From positions 62,001 through 126,000 of the forward strand of contig CAZXXS010000011.1 in NCBI GenBank assembly GCA_964644845.1: a stretch of DNA of 64,000 bases, read 5' to 3'. This document shows, in pieces, positions 45,898 through 55,900 of this stretch; the first letter of the stretch is position 1, and every line of letters starts with the position of its first letter. The stretch comes from Geothermovivens sp964644845 (GTDB lineage: Bacteria; Zhuqueibacterota; Zhuqueibacteria; Oleimicrobiales; Geothermoviventaceae). The notes under the pieces were generated by a model. That model worked only from the letters and a program-made list of their open reading frames with translations, was not told the origin of the DNA and ran no database searches. The translations under genes were made by a program, and so were the position numbers.

Positions 45898-48489
45898 ATG
45901 AGAAGGCAATGGTTGATCGTCGGAGCCCTGTTCGCCGCCCTGTCGTTGATGGGAGTGAGCACTTACGCTCAGAACCCGGTCACATTCCAGTGCAACATGT
46001 CGGTGCAAATGTTGTCTGGTCTGTTCGACCCGGGTACGGACACGCTTGTGGTCCGTGGCTCCTTCAACGGCTGGGCTGGCAACCAGGACAGGCTCACGGA
46101 CGAAGACGGCGACTCGGTCTACACCATCACCGTGAATCTGGCGGACAGTCTTGTCGGGAAGACCGTCTACTACAAGTACGTGATCGTCTCGCCGACGACG
46201 GGAGACCGCTGGGAAGGCGATCCAAACCGCGAATTCGTGTTGCAGTCCGGCGGTCAGGTCCTACCAGTCGAGTATTTCGACCGGCAAACCTCTGTGGTGG
46301 TGACGGCGACGGCCAACGTCACGTTCCAGGCCGACATGTCGGACATGCTCACAAACGGCTACTTCGATCCGGCCACGGACAGCATTCGGGTGGTCGGGAG
46401 CTTTAACGGTTGGGCCAACACCGAGTCGATGCAACCGGACCTGTTCGACCCGTCGTTGTACGTCTACACCACCGAAGTGACGGCTGAAGTTGGTTCCACC
46501 CAGGAGTGGAAGTTCCGTGCCTACCCCACAAACAAGTTCGTGGACAACGGCTGGGAAAGCGGTTCAAACCACCAGTTCGAGTTCACGGGAGACGATCTGA
46601 CACTTGAACCGCTCAAACCGAACATTCTGCCGGCTGGACATCCGCTGAACCAGGACGTGACCGTGCGCTTCAGCGTGAATGTGCGCGGTGCCACGGACTG
46701 GTTCAACAAACAGCCGTTTCAGGACGTGAAGAGCGTGTGGTTGAACGGCGACTTCGTACCGCTTGGTCAGGGCGGTTGGGGTAGCTGGGCGGTGGCCGAC
46801 ACATCGCAACTGGTGCGCATGTACGACGACGGCACCCACGGCGACGAAAAGGCCAACGACGAGATCTGGACCACGGAAGTGGTGTTCCACGCCGGAACCG
46901 ACATGACCACGCACCTCTACAAGTACGGCATCTACGCGGCTGGTGTGGACACGCTGAACGGCGGCAACATCCCGATGGACAACGAAGCGGGGTTCGCCGT
47001 GAACCACTTCCTTTTGATCGACGATTCGCAGCCGGTTTTCATTAACCAGACCGACGTGTTCGGCAGCCAGAGGCCTTCGCCCGAGGTGACCTTCCAGGTG
47101 GACATGAGCATCCAGATGCTCTCTGGACTGTTCGACCCGGCCACGGACAAAGTGGTCGTGCGCGGTTCCTTCAACGGCTGGGGTGGCGAAGACCAGCTTC
47201 TGGACGCCAACGGCGACAGCATCTTTGTGTACAACGTCATGCTGCCCGATTCGATGATCGACCAGACCATTTACTACAAGTTTGTCATCCTGCGTCCGGA
47301 CAAACCTGACCAGTGGGAAGGCGATCCGAACCGCGAGTACGTGGTTACCTCCGGGCACCAGCTCACACCGCTTGACTACTTCGATCGCGTAAGTCAGGTG
47401 GCCAAGACCGCGAACGTGAAGTTCCAGGCGGACATGTCGGAGCTGTTGACCAAGGGTTGGTTCGACCCGGCCACGGACAGCATTCGCGTGGTGGGCAGCT
47501 TCAACGGTTGGGCCAACACCGAGTCGATGGTGCCCGACCTGTTCGATCCATCGCTGTACGTCTACGAGATCCCGATCACGGCTGCTGCGGGTTCGGAACA
47601 GCAGTGGAAGTTCCGCGCCTACCCGACAGACCGCTGGCTGGACAACGGCTGGGAAGCCGGTTCCAACCATATCTTCGAGTTCACCGGCGAGGACATGGTG
47701 CTGGATCCGATCAAGCCGAACATCTCCCCGGCCGGGCATCCGCTTTCTCAGGATGTCACCGTCCGCTTCCGCGTGAACGTGGACGGCGCGGTGGACTGGT
47801 TCAACAAGCAACCGTTCCAGAACATCAAGAGCGTGTGGCTGAACGGCGACTTTGTGCCTCTCGGCCAGGGGGGCTGGGGTAGCTGGGCCGTGGCCGACAC
47901 GTCGCAGCTCGTTCGGATGTACGACGACGGTACCCACGGCGACGAAACCGCTGGCGACAAGATCTGGACTACCGAGGTGCTGTTCCGCCAGGGAGAAATG
48001 TCCGCGCACCTGTACAAGTACGGCATCTACGCCGATGGTGTAGACACTCTGAACGGCGGCAACATCCCGATGGACAACGAGGCCGGTTTCGCGATGAACC
48101 ACACCTTGCTCATCGACGACAGTCAGCCGCTGTACGTGCCGCCTGTGGACATCTTCGGGAGCCAGTGGAAAGGAACGGCTGTGGAACGCGAAGACCGGCC
48201 CGAGGTGCCGAAGACGTTCTTCGTGAGCCGCAACTACCCGAACCCGTTCAACCCGGAGACAACCATCCGTTACGGGGTGCCGAAGCAGGCGCATGTGAAG
48301 CTCACGGTGTACAACATCATCGGGCAGAAGGTCGCAACGCTTGTGAACACCGATCAGCCCGCTGGCTACTACCGGGTCAAGTGGGATGCCCACGACGATC
48401 TGGGGCGTCCGGTCCCCTCGGGGCTGTACATCTACCGATTTGAGGCGGGAAGCTACGTAGTGACGAAGAAGATGACACTGATGAAGTAG
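45898..48489 (+). CDS. Secreted protein with duplicated starch-binding-like modules and sorting domain (cassette 2)
   Basis: An 863-aa protein. ATG 45898 follows GGGAGG and gives a signal peptide (QWLIVGALFAALSLMGVSTYAQ). It consists of six beta modules arranged A-B-C-A'-B'-C' (starts at about 26, 138, 252, 394, 503 and 616). A and B carry FDP-TD---V-GSFNGW and resemble CBM20/CBM48 or SusE/F-type starch-binding folds; C carries SVWLNGDFVPLGQGGWGSWA and LVRMYDDGTHGD. Residues about 773-863 are the sorting domain (RNYPNPFNPETTIRYGVP). The two halves are very similar in protein but differ at many synonymous sites, so the duplication is not recent. It is probably a surface glycan-binding protein. 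Confidence 0.85.
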   Translation: MRRQWLIVGALFAALSLMGVSTYAQNPVTFQCNMSVQMLSGLFDPGTDTLVVRGSFNGWAGNQDRLTDEDGDSVYTITVNLADSLVGKTVYYKYVIVSPTTGDRWEGDPNREFVLQSGGQVLPVEYFDRQTSVVVTATANVTFQADMSDMLTNGYFDPATDSIRVVGSFNGWANTESMQPDLFDPSLYVYTTEVTAEVGSTQEWKFRAYPTNKFVDNGWESGSNHQFEFTGDDLTLEPLKPNILPAGHPLNQDVTVRFSVNVRGATDWFNKQPFQDVKSVWLNGDFVPLGQGGWGSWAVADTSQLVRMYDDGTHGDEKANDEIWTTEVVFHAGTDMTTHLYKYGIYAAGVDTLNGGNIPMDNEAGFAVNHFLLIDDSQPVFINQTDVFGSQRPSPEVTFQVDMSIQMLSGLFDPATDKVVVRGSFNGWGGEDQLLDANGDSIFVYNVMLPDSMIDQTIYYKFVILRPDKPDQWEGDPNREYVVTSGHQLTPLDYFDRVSQVAKTANVKFQADMSELLTKGWFDPATDSIRVVGSFNGWANTESMVPDLFDPSLYVYEIPITAAAGSEQQWKFRAYPTDRWLDNGWEAGSNHIFEFTGEDMVLDPIKPNISPAGHPLSQDVTVRFRVNVDGAVDWFNKQPFQNIKSVWLNGDFVPLGQGGWGSWAVADTSQLVRMYDDGTHGDETAGDKIWTTEVLFRQGEMSAHLYKYGIYADGVDTLNGGNIPMDNEAGFAMNHTLLIDDSQPLYVPPVDIFGSQWKGTAVEREDRPEVPKTFFVSRNYPNPFNPETTIRYGVPKQAHVKLTVYNIIGQKVATLVNTDQPAGYYRVKWDAHDDLGRPVPSGLYIYRFEAGSYVVTKKMTLMK

Positions 48490-48518
48490 TTCAGCCCCGA
48501 AACGAAGTTGCTGTTTGG

Positions 48519-48561
48519 CGAGGGGAGTCGGCTTGGGCTGTCTCCCCTCGTTTGTTTGTTG
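48519..48561 (+). terminator. Rho-independent terminator after cassette 2
   Basis: CGAGGGGAG (48519-48527) pairs perfectly with CTCCCCTCG (48542-48550) over a 14-nt loop, followed by TTTGTTTGTT. Confidence 0.87.
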
Positions 48562-48640
48562 TGGGTGCGTCGGTTCGAAGCCCCCGCGGCGGAGCAGAGC
48601 TGGCGTGAGGCTACCCAAGATCATTTCTGTCTGGCACCGC

Positions 48641-48669
48641 TTGCGCGGCCTGCGAAATTTGCTTATCTT
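48641..48669 (+). promoter_or_regulatory. Candidate sigma70-like promoter of the rhamnosidase gene
   Basis: TTGCGC (48641-48646), a 17-bp spacer and TATCTT (48664-48669), 48 bp before the start at 48718 and just after the cassette 2 terminator. Confidence 0.5.
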
Positions 48670-48717
48670 GCTAACGCTGCGAACAAGGGTAAATCGAAAT
48701 CGGAGGGAGGCCGCAAG

Positions 48718-51700
48718 ATGGAGCGCGAAGCAAATGCCGTGTCCGGATGCAGGTGGGGACTCTTGATCTTGGTGGCTTTCGTTGGACTGATTGCTTGTGG
48801 GAGGGCTTCGATGACCGTCAAACCGACACAGTTACGCTGCGAGTACCAGGAAACGCCGTTAGGAATCGACGCGAAACAGCCCCGTTTTTCCTGGATTCTT
48901 GGGGACGAAAGGCGAGGTGCTGCCCAGTCCGCGTACCGGATCCTGGTGGCATCGGATCCAGCAGTGCTGGCAGCCGATTCCGGAGATGTTTGGGACAGTG
49001 GCCAGGTGAAGTCCGACCAGTCCGTGAACGTGGTCTTCGCGGGTAAGCCGTTGGCTTCGCGCACGCGTTACTACTGGAAGGTGAAAACCTGGGACGCCGA
49101 TGGTCAGCCCTCCGCGTGGAGCAACCCGGCTTGGTTTGAGACGGGCATCTTGGACCCGTCGGAGTGGCGTGCCAAGTGGGTGGCTGCGGGCGAACCCGGT
49201 CACGTCGAGGCGACGACGAAGCTGGAAGGGAAATGGATCTGGTATCCCGGTGACTGTGGCATCACCAAGCCGTTTTACTTTCGCAAGGTTTTTGATGTCC
49301 CCGATCGCAGTCAGGTGGACACGGTCTACATTCTGGTCACAGCGGACAACCGGTTCAAACTTTTCCTGAACGGCGAGCCGATTGGAAGCGGCTCGAACTG
49401 GCAAGAAGTCAAAGAGTACGACGTGCACGTACAGCTCCGGCCGGGCAAGAATGTGATTGCCATCGAAGCGGACAACGTGCAGGGTGACGTTTGCGGGCTG
49501 ATTTGCAACCTGCACATGCGCCTGAAAGATGGTCGCTTGGTCCAGGTGTTCACGGACGAATCCTGGCGGGTTTCGGACGAGGCAACACCGGGCTGGAAAG
49601 AACTCGATTTTGACGATTCTTCCTGGAAACGGCCGCGCGTGGTCGGTCGTGCGGGCAATTCTCCGTGGAGCGACTGGATGGCGTCCGGCAAATACGAGCC
49701 TCCACGCTCGCAGCTGGTACGCACGGAAATCGAGATCCCGAAGAAAGTAGCTCAGGCTCGAGTGTACGTGACGGGTTTAGGTGCCTACCGGATGTACATC
49801 AATGGCAAACGTGTGGGCCATGACGAGTTCACACCCGGCTGGACGGACTACCGGGTTCGCATTCAGTACCAGACGTACGACGTGACACCGCTGCTCCACC
49901 AGGGCAAGAACGCGCTTGGGGCCATCCTCGGCAACGCCTGGTGGAGTGGAGAACTCGGTTGGAAGATGAACGCGGAATACAGTTTCGGACCGTTGCGTTT
50001 CCTGGCGGAACTTCACGTAACGTACGACGACGGGACCACCCAGGTGTTCGCTACGGACGGCAACTGGAAAAGTCACCCTTCGCCCATCCTGTACAACGGC
50101 ATCTACAACGGCGAGACGTACGACGCGCGACTGGAGCTTGCTGGCTGGAACGAACCCGGTTTTGACGATTCAGGCTGGACAGCTACTGCGGTTGTGGATG
50201 AGCCGTCGCTGGACAAACTGGTAGCGCAGCAGGCGGAGCCGGTGCAGATCACGCAGGAGATCAAACCGGTGGCAGTAACGGAGCCCAAGCCGGGCGTGTT
50301 CGTTTTCGACCTCGGGCAGAACTTCACAGGCTGGGCACGCCTCCGCGTTTCGGGACCCGCGGGCACCGAGGTGAAACTGCGCTTCGCCGAGGTTCTGAAC
50401 CAGGATGGAACCATCTACACGGAGAACTACCGGAAAGCAAAAGCCACGGACGTGTACATTCTGAGAGGCGAAGGTACGGAAGTTTGGGAACCGATGTTCA
50501 CCTTCCGAGGCTTCCGGTACGTGGAGGTGACGGGTTACCCGGGCAGGCCAGAGAAGGACACGATCACGGGCGTGGTGGTCCACTCGAACATGCCGGAGAT
50601 CGGGGAATTTGCCTGTTCGAACGATGTGATCAACGCTGTGCACCGCAATCTGGTCTGGGGATTGCGCAGCAACACGTTAAGCATCCCAACCGATTGCCCC
50701 CAGCGCGACGAGCGCCTGGGCTGGACGGGGGATGCCCAGATCATTGCCAAACCGGCTTGCTACAACTTCCAGATGGCGCGTTTCTTTACGAAGTGGTTGC
50801 GTGATCTGGCCAGCAGCCAGGATGAGGAAGGCGCCGTCCGTGACGTAGCCCCCGCTGTCGTTGTGGGCGAAAATCCGGCGTCCCCAGCTTGGGGCGACGC
50901 GATCGTCGTCGTCCCGTGGGTAGTGTACGAAATGTACGGGGACGTTCGCGTTTTGGAAGAGAACTACGAGCCAGCCAAGCGCTGGTTTACGTACTTGCAG
51001 AAAAACGAGAACAGCGGGATTTTTGATCGCGAAGGTTACGGCGATTGGGTCGCTGTGGTGCCCTCGCCGAAGAAACCGATCGCTGGTGCGTACGAGTTCC
51101 TGGATGCTGTACTCCTTTCCAAGTGGGCTCACGTCTTGGGACGGGACGAAGACGCAGCTTACTTTCGTAAAGAAGCGGAGCGAATCCGCGAGGTGTTCAA
51201 CCGACGCTATTTTGATCCGAGCTCCAACTGGTACGTGGGTCAGACGCAAACGGCAAATGTTCTGCCCCTGGCTTTCGGATTGGTGCCTGAGGACCGGGTG
51301 AAAGCAGTGGCAGAGCGCGTGGCCGAAGACGTGAAACAGCGAGGTTTCCACCTGAGCACCGGGTTCTTGGGAACTGCTTACTTGCTGCCCGTGCTGAGCG
51401 ACTACGGCTTTGAAGACGTGGCGTACCGTTTGGCTGTGCAAACCACGTACCCGTCCTGGGGCTACATGGTGGAACACGGAGCCACTACAATCTGGGAACT
51501 GTGGGACAGCGACGTGAAGGGGCCGGGGATGAATTCCCGGAACCACTACGCACTGGGTGCTGTGGACCGCTGGTTCTTCGAGTACGTTGGTGGGATTCGG
51601 GCCGTAGACGCTAAAGCAGGTTTCAAGCGTTCGGTCATTTGGCCGCAGATGACGCCGTTTCTGGACTGGGCCCGTGTCAAGCACACCACGGAGTACGGCG

Positions 51701-51951
51701 AACTGGCGTGCGCGTGGCGGCGCGAAGGGGACCAGCTCAGCCTCGCTGTCACGGTGCCGCCAAACACGACGGCGGAAGTGCACGTACCAGTTGCGAACAT
51801 CGAAAAGGCGGAGGTACTTGAAGGGGAAACGGTGCTCTTCCGGGATGGGAAGAAGGTGGAGGACACACCGCACATTCGGTTGGTTGGCGCCGAGGGGAAA
51901 GCGGTAGTTTTCGCCGTGGATGCCGGAACGTACCGGTTTGTGGCGAAGTGA
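48718..51951 (+). CDS. Alpha-L-rhamnosidase lipoprotein, GH78 family
   Basis: A 1077-aa protein starting at ATG 48718 after GGAGGGAGG. The lipobox LIAC (Cys 27) predicts a lipid-anchored enzyme. Residues about 35-145 are an FN3-like domain (RCEYQETPLGIDAKQPRFSW), followed by a jelly-roll lectin-like segment and the rhamnosidase N-terminal domain (YRMYINGKRVGHDEFTPGWTDY). The (alpha/alpha)6 catalytic domain has the hallmark DCPQRDERLGWTGDAQ at about 658-673, then YGDWV and ATTIWELWD. It ends with a beta-sandwich domain. It would release alpha-linked L-rhamnose from glycans. It probably has its own promoter at 48641-48669, so LacI control is not assured. Confidence 0.93.
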   Translation: MEREANAVSGCRWGLLILVAFVGLIACGRASMTVKPTQLRCEYQETPLGIDAKQPRFSWILGDERRGAAQSAYRILVASDPAVLAADSGDVWDSGQVKSDQSVNVVFAGKPLASRTRYYWKVKTWDADGQPSAWSNPAWFETGILDPSEWRAKWVAAGEPGHVEATTKLEGKWIWYPGDCGITKPFYFRKVFDVPDRSQVDTVYILVTADNRFKLFLNGEPIGSGSNWQEVKEYDVHVQLRPGKNVIAIEADNVQGDVCGLICNLHMRLKDGRLVQVFTDESWRVSDEATPGWKELDFDDSSWKRPRVVGRAGNSPWSDWMASGKYEPPRSQLVRTEIEIPKKVAQARVYVTGLGAYRMYINGKRVGHDEFTPGWTDYRVRIQYQTYDVTPLLHQGKNALGAILGNAWWSGELGWKMNAEYSFGPLRFLAELHVTYDDGTTQVFATDGNWKSHPSPILYNGIYNGETYDARLELAGWNEPGFDDSGWTATAVVDEPSLDKLVAQQAEPVQITQEIKPVAVTEPKPGVFVFDLGQNFTGWARLRVSGPAGTEVKLRFAEVLNQDGTIYTENYRKAKATDVYILRGEGTEVWEPMFTFRGFRYVEVTGYPGRPEKDTITGVVVHSNMPEIGEFACSNDVINAVHRNLVWGLRSNTLSIPTDCPQRDERLGWTGDAQIIAKPACYNFQMARFFTKWLRDLASSQDEEGAVRDVAPAVVVGENPASPAWGDAIVVVPWVVYEMYGDVRVLEENYEPAKRWFTYLQKNENSGIFDREGYGDWVAVVPSPKKPIAGAYEFLDAVLLSKWAHVLGRDEDAAYFRKEAERIREVFNRRYFDPSSNWYVGQTQTANVLPLAFGLVPEDRVKAVAERVAEDVKQRGFHLSTGFLGTAYLLPVLSDYGFEDVAYRLAVQTTYPSWGYMVEHGATTIWELWDSDVKGPGMNSRNHYALGAVDRWFFEYVGGIRAVDAKAGFKRSVIWPQMTPFLDWARVKHTTEYGELACAWRREGDQLSLAVTVPPNTTAEVHVPVANIEKAEVLEGETVLFRDGKKVEDTPHIRLVGAEGKAVVFAVDAGTYRFVAK

Positions 51952-52021
51952 GGTGGTTGTGCGTTGCTCGTTTGTGTAGACCGGGGGTAGTGGGTGAAAG
52001 TTGCGGAAGGAGGTGTGAGCG

Positions 52022-52279
52022 ATGGGAAAGCCCGATGAGGCGGTTTTGGCGGAACGCTCAACGGATGACTTTGCGGCTGAGTTGAGCGAACAGATTCGAA
52101 AGTTGCCACCGGACCTGCAACGTGAGGTGGAGGATTTTGTCCAGTTCTTGCTGGAGAAGCACGGGCGCCGACGGCCGAGGAAGCTTCGTGTTGACTGGGC
52201 GGGTGCCCTGCGAGAGTACCGGGACCAGTACACGTCTCTGGAACTGCAAAAAAAAGCTTTGGAATGGCGGGGGGACTGA
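52022..52279 (+). CDS. VapB-like antitoxin, DUF2281-type
   Basis: An 85-aa protein starting at ATG 52022 after GGAAGGAGG. The core ELSEQIRKLPPDLQREVEDFVQFLLEK is typical of DUF2281 proteins found upstream of PIN-domain toxins. The C-terminal half (DWAGALREYRDQYTSLELQKKALEWR) is the usual toxin-binding tail. It probably neutralises the toxin encoded 3 bp downstream and represses their shared promoter. The N-terminal 20 residues are acidic and show no clear DNA-binding fold. Confidence 0.85.
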   Translation: MGKPDEAVLAERSTDDFAAELSEQIRKLPPDLQREVEDFVQFLLEKHGRRRPRKLRVDWAGALREYRDQYTSLELQKKALEWRGD

Positions 52280-52282
52280 AGA

Positions 52283-52690
52283 ATGTACCTGGTGGACACC
52301 AACGTTTGGCTGGAGTCCCTGCTTGAGCAGGAACGCTCCAAAGAAGCGATTGGGTTCCTGCGCGGCATACCGGCAGAGGACATGTTGATGACCGATTTCT
52401 CGTTGCACTCGGTTGCTCTTGTGCTCACACGGCTTGGCAAATTCGATGGCCTGCTGAAATTTGTCCAGGATGCACTTGTGGATGGTGCAGTCCGCATTGT
52501 CCGCCTCAGCTCCCGCGAGATGACCAACGTTGTTGAAACCATGCAGCGTTTCCGCCTCGACTTCGACGACGCCTACCAGTACGTGGCAGCGAGTAAGCAC
52601 GGTCTCACACTCGTTAGTTTTGACGCGGACTTCGATCGGACGGAGCAGGGCCGTAAGACGCCTGGGCAGGTGCTCTCGGCTTTGGGATAG
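52283..52690 (+). CDS. VapC-like PIN-domain ribonuclease toxin
   Basis: A 135-aa protein separated by 3 bp from its antitoxin. MYLVDTNVWLE at the N-terminus provides the first PIN-domain aspartate (D5). FDDAYQYVAASKHGLTLVSFDADFDRT near the C-terminus supplies the later acidic residues. The second acidic position, usually a Glu in the central helix, is less clear here (MTDFSLHSVALVL), so activity should not be assumed. VapC toxins are Mg-dependent endoribonucleases that often cut tRNA or rRNA. The pair sits between two glycosidase genes without any mobile-element remnant that I can see. Confidence 0.85.
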   Translation: MYLVDTNVWLESLLEQERSKEAIGFLRGIPAEDMLMTDFSLHSVALVLTRLGKFDGLLKFVQDALVDGAVRIVRLSSREMTNVVETMQRFRLDFDDAYQYVAASKHGLTLVSFDADFDRTEQGRKTPGQVLSALG

Positions 52691-52992
52691 CGGCAGACGC
52701 AGGGGTGTTGGCTGATTTCTCTGCGGCAGGAAACAGGTGGCTACCTGCGGGTAGGGTGTTGCATCGGGCGAGGGCGCATTCAGCCCGGGGTTTTGTTCTG
52801 GCGACGCCAGCACGGAAGAATCCGGAGTTTCGACACGACTGCGAAGCCTGGCAGGCCTGGCAGAGGGACGGTTCGGCTCCAAGACGAAAAGAGATTCCTG
52901 CACTGCGGGAGGGGACATCAGACCCCGTGAACGCGGGTGGGCCCGTGTCGGCAGGGTGGGTAGCCCGGGATCCAGAGAGCAAGCGTGACGGA
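52691..52992 (+). other. Gene-free gap before the GH13-family gene
   Basis: The frame of the next gene stays open upstream to 52705, but that part is R/A/P-rich with no fold and would put the signal peptide about 100 residues inside the protein. I treat it as non-coding. No terminator or promoter was recognised. Confidence 0.5.
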
Positions 52993-55900
52993 ATGAAGGC
53001 AAGACAAAAATGCGGTTTTTTGCTGGCAGGGGGCATCGCCTGGTTTTTCCTGCTTACCGCGCTGGGGTGGGCTCAATTTGATCCAAACAGCTCAGTTCAG
53101 CCCCTCAGGCAAGCTACGTGGGACAGTTCGTGGGTGCCGGTCACTTTTCGCTTTTACCACCCCCTCGCGGGCGGCGACTCGGCCGTCGCTTTGCTGGGGA
53201 GTTTTAACGCTTGGGGAAACACGAATGTCAGCCAGGATGCTCGCTACGACCTCATGTCCGATCCTGACGGCGACGGCTGGTGGACGGTAACTCTTGATCT
53301 GCCGCAAGGGACACACGAGTACAAGTTCGTGAGTCTGAATTCCACCCACCCGCGCCCTGACGACGGCTACGCCCATGTGACGAACTGGTTTTCGGATCCG
53401 CTCAACCCCGAGTACGGTGGGCCCTACCAAAACTCCATCTTGCACGTCAGCGACCCCATGCTTTACTACGTCCTTCCTTCGGAACGGGCCAGGTTGAACG
53501 AAGAACGTCCGCGGCTTGCCTTCAACGCCAGCGCTTCTTACCGAACCGGGTTGCAGCCCGAGAAAGTCGTGGCTGCCCTCGACGACGGGCAGGTGTCCCT
53601 TGATTCTTTGCACTTTGATCCGGATTGGCGTGCCTGGACAACCCGACCCCGTGTGGTGCTGGCGCCAGGGGAGCACGTTTGGTCAGTGGAAGTGTACAAC
53701 CGGGCCGGACAGTCGGCGAGAGCCACGCACCGTTTCCGCGTGACCCACGAAATCACCACTGCCCTGTACCGATTTGTGATCGACACCAGAAGCCCGAACT
53801 TCCAGTACGTGGGACGTGCACAATCGGTGAGTGTGCTCCTGGAACCACGCGGCACTGTACCACGGACGGTTCAGCTCAATCCTACTTCGGTTGCCGGCGT
53901 ATTTGTGGGCGAGGTGGCACTCCCCGTCCGCAAGCCTGTGGACTACCGTGTGGTGGTGGATCGGAGCACGTACACGATCGATTGGGACAACCCCGTTCTC
54001 TCGCTGGAACACAAAAGCGTGGCGCAGAAGCAGGTGACCTCCACGCCACGGATCCGTGTGGACCCGGACGCCGGACTGCCGCTGGACGGTGCTGTTCTAA
54101 CCGCGGCGGACTTTCCATTGGAGCTGGTTCTTGTGATTGATCCGAGCGACTCTGGATACGCTGTAGATTCCCTGTCGGTCCAGGCGGATGTGGACGGTGT
54201 GCCTCTGATGCCCTGGTTTGAGCGTCCCGGAAAAGGATTGCGCCTGGGGGTGCGGCTGACAGGGCTGTCGCTTGGCAGACACCGGGTTCGCGTGACGGCA
54301 GCCGACATTCGGGGAAATCCCGCGGAACCCTTTGTCTACACGTTAGCGGTTGTGGATTCGGGGCCAGACGTTTGGGGTATCGACGCAGAGGGTGACGCCA
54401 CCGGTCCCGGCACGTACCGCCTGCCGACCAACGTGGCGGATGGTGCTGTGGATCTCTTGAGCGCTCATTTCTGGGGTGACGAGCAGGGCGACACAACGTG
54501 GCTTGCTGTAGACCTGGCGCTAAAGGCCCTGGACCCGCGCACACGGGTACTGCTGACTGTCTGGAGCGATGCGCCCGCTGAATTCGAGGACGCGTTGTCA
54601 GGTCTGGAGCTCATGCTACCGCGCTGGCAGGGGCGTGGATTTCAGCTCATTCTGGCAGATCCACGCTCGTCGGCCCAATCCCCGGACCTCAACCGGGTGG
54701 TTTTCGCCAGAGAACCTTCGCTCGATTTGGGGCCTGTGGTGACGCTGGCAGATTCGGCGCTGGACCAGGCTCACTTCGTTTTCCGTTTGCCTCTGGCAGC
54801 GCTGGCCCAGCATGTTGGCCCGACGACCGAACCGTGGCACTGGTCCGTCGTCGCGTTCCTGGCCGACGCCAACGGCGAACCTCTCGAAGTGGATGCCGGG
54901 CTCGGCGGGCAGGCGATGCTGGAAGACCCGGACGTCTACGACGTTTTGTTCTGCCTCAACACGGGGTTTCAGCGACGGCTTTTGCGGAATACGATCGTAA
55001 GCTGGGGAATCGGCGGGCCGCGCCTGGCGCATCTCGGCACCGACGGACGAGGTGCTCTGAGCTTTCGCCCCGCCGACCTGGTGGGGGGCACGGCTTCTCC
55101 AGAGGTGACGCTGAACACCAGGGGAAGCCGCTGGGTTGAGTCGACCGTCACGCTGCACGGGCGTGCCAGAGCGACCGAGGGAACGTCCGTTGCGGTCACG
55201 GGGCCGGCGGGCACTGTGAGCACGACCGTGGCCGCTGACAGCAGCTTTGCCCTCCGGATTCCGCTTGTCCCCGGTGAAAACCGGCTTGTCGCGCGCCTGG
55301 AAAACGGGACCACTGAGTTCAGCGAGCCGGCGATTTTTCGGCGTGTTACCCGATCGCTGCCGAGAGTGCTCTGGACAGCAAGCGTAGACAGTCAGGGTTT
55401 CGTCCGTCTGGACGCGTCGGCAAGTTCCGACCCGGCTGGCCGTCCCCTTCGATTCCGGTGGCAGCAGGATCCGCAAAACCCGGAGCCTGTGGATTGGACG
55501 GGCGCCCAGACTCAGCTTGTCCGGTTTCGGCCCCCCACAGTCCCAGGGGAGTACTACTTCGATTTGGAGGTTGTAGCGGAGGCAGACACGGCGAGGGCGC
55601 GGGCTGTCCTGGTGGTTCGCGCAGATGGCAAGGCAGTGGCCCCCGATCTTGGCGTGTGGCATCCTGCTTGGGTGGACAGTCTGGTCTTGTACGAGATTTA
55701 CCCCCGCAGTTTCAGCCTGGCTGGGAAACTCCGGGCAATCACGGGCCGAATGGAAGAACTTGCCGATCTCGGGGTAACAGGCCTCTGGCTGATGCCCATC
55801 CACCCGTCGGCGATGACGCACGGCTACTGGATCACCAACTACTTTGCCGTGAACCCGGAGTACGGCACGCTCCGGGACCTTCGTCAACTGGTCCGGGTCG

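Noticed and set aside
52705..52992. N-terminal extension of the GH13-family protein
   Set aside because: It would bury the signal peptide and has intergenic-like composition.
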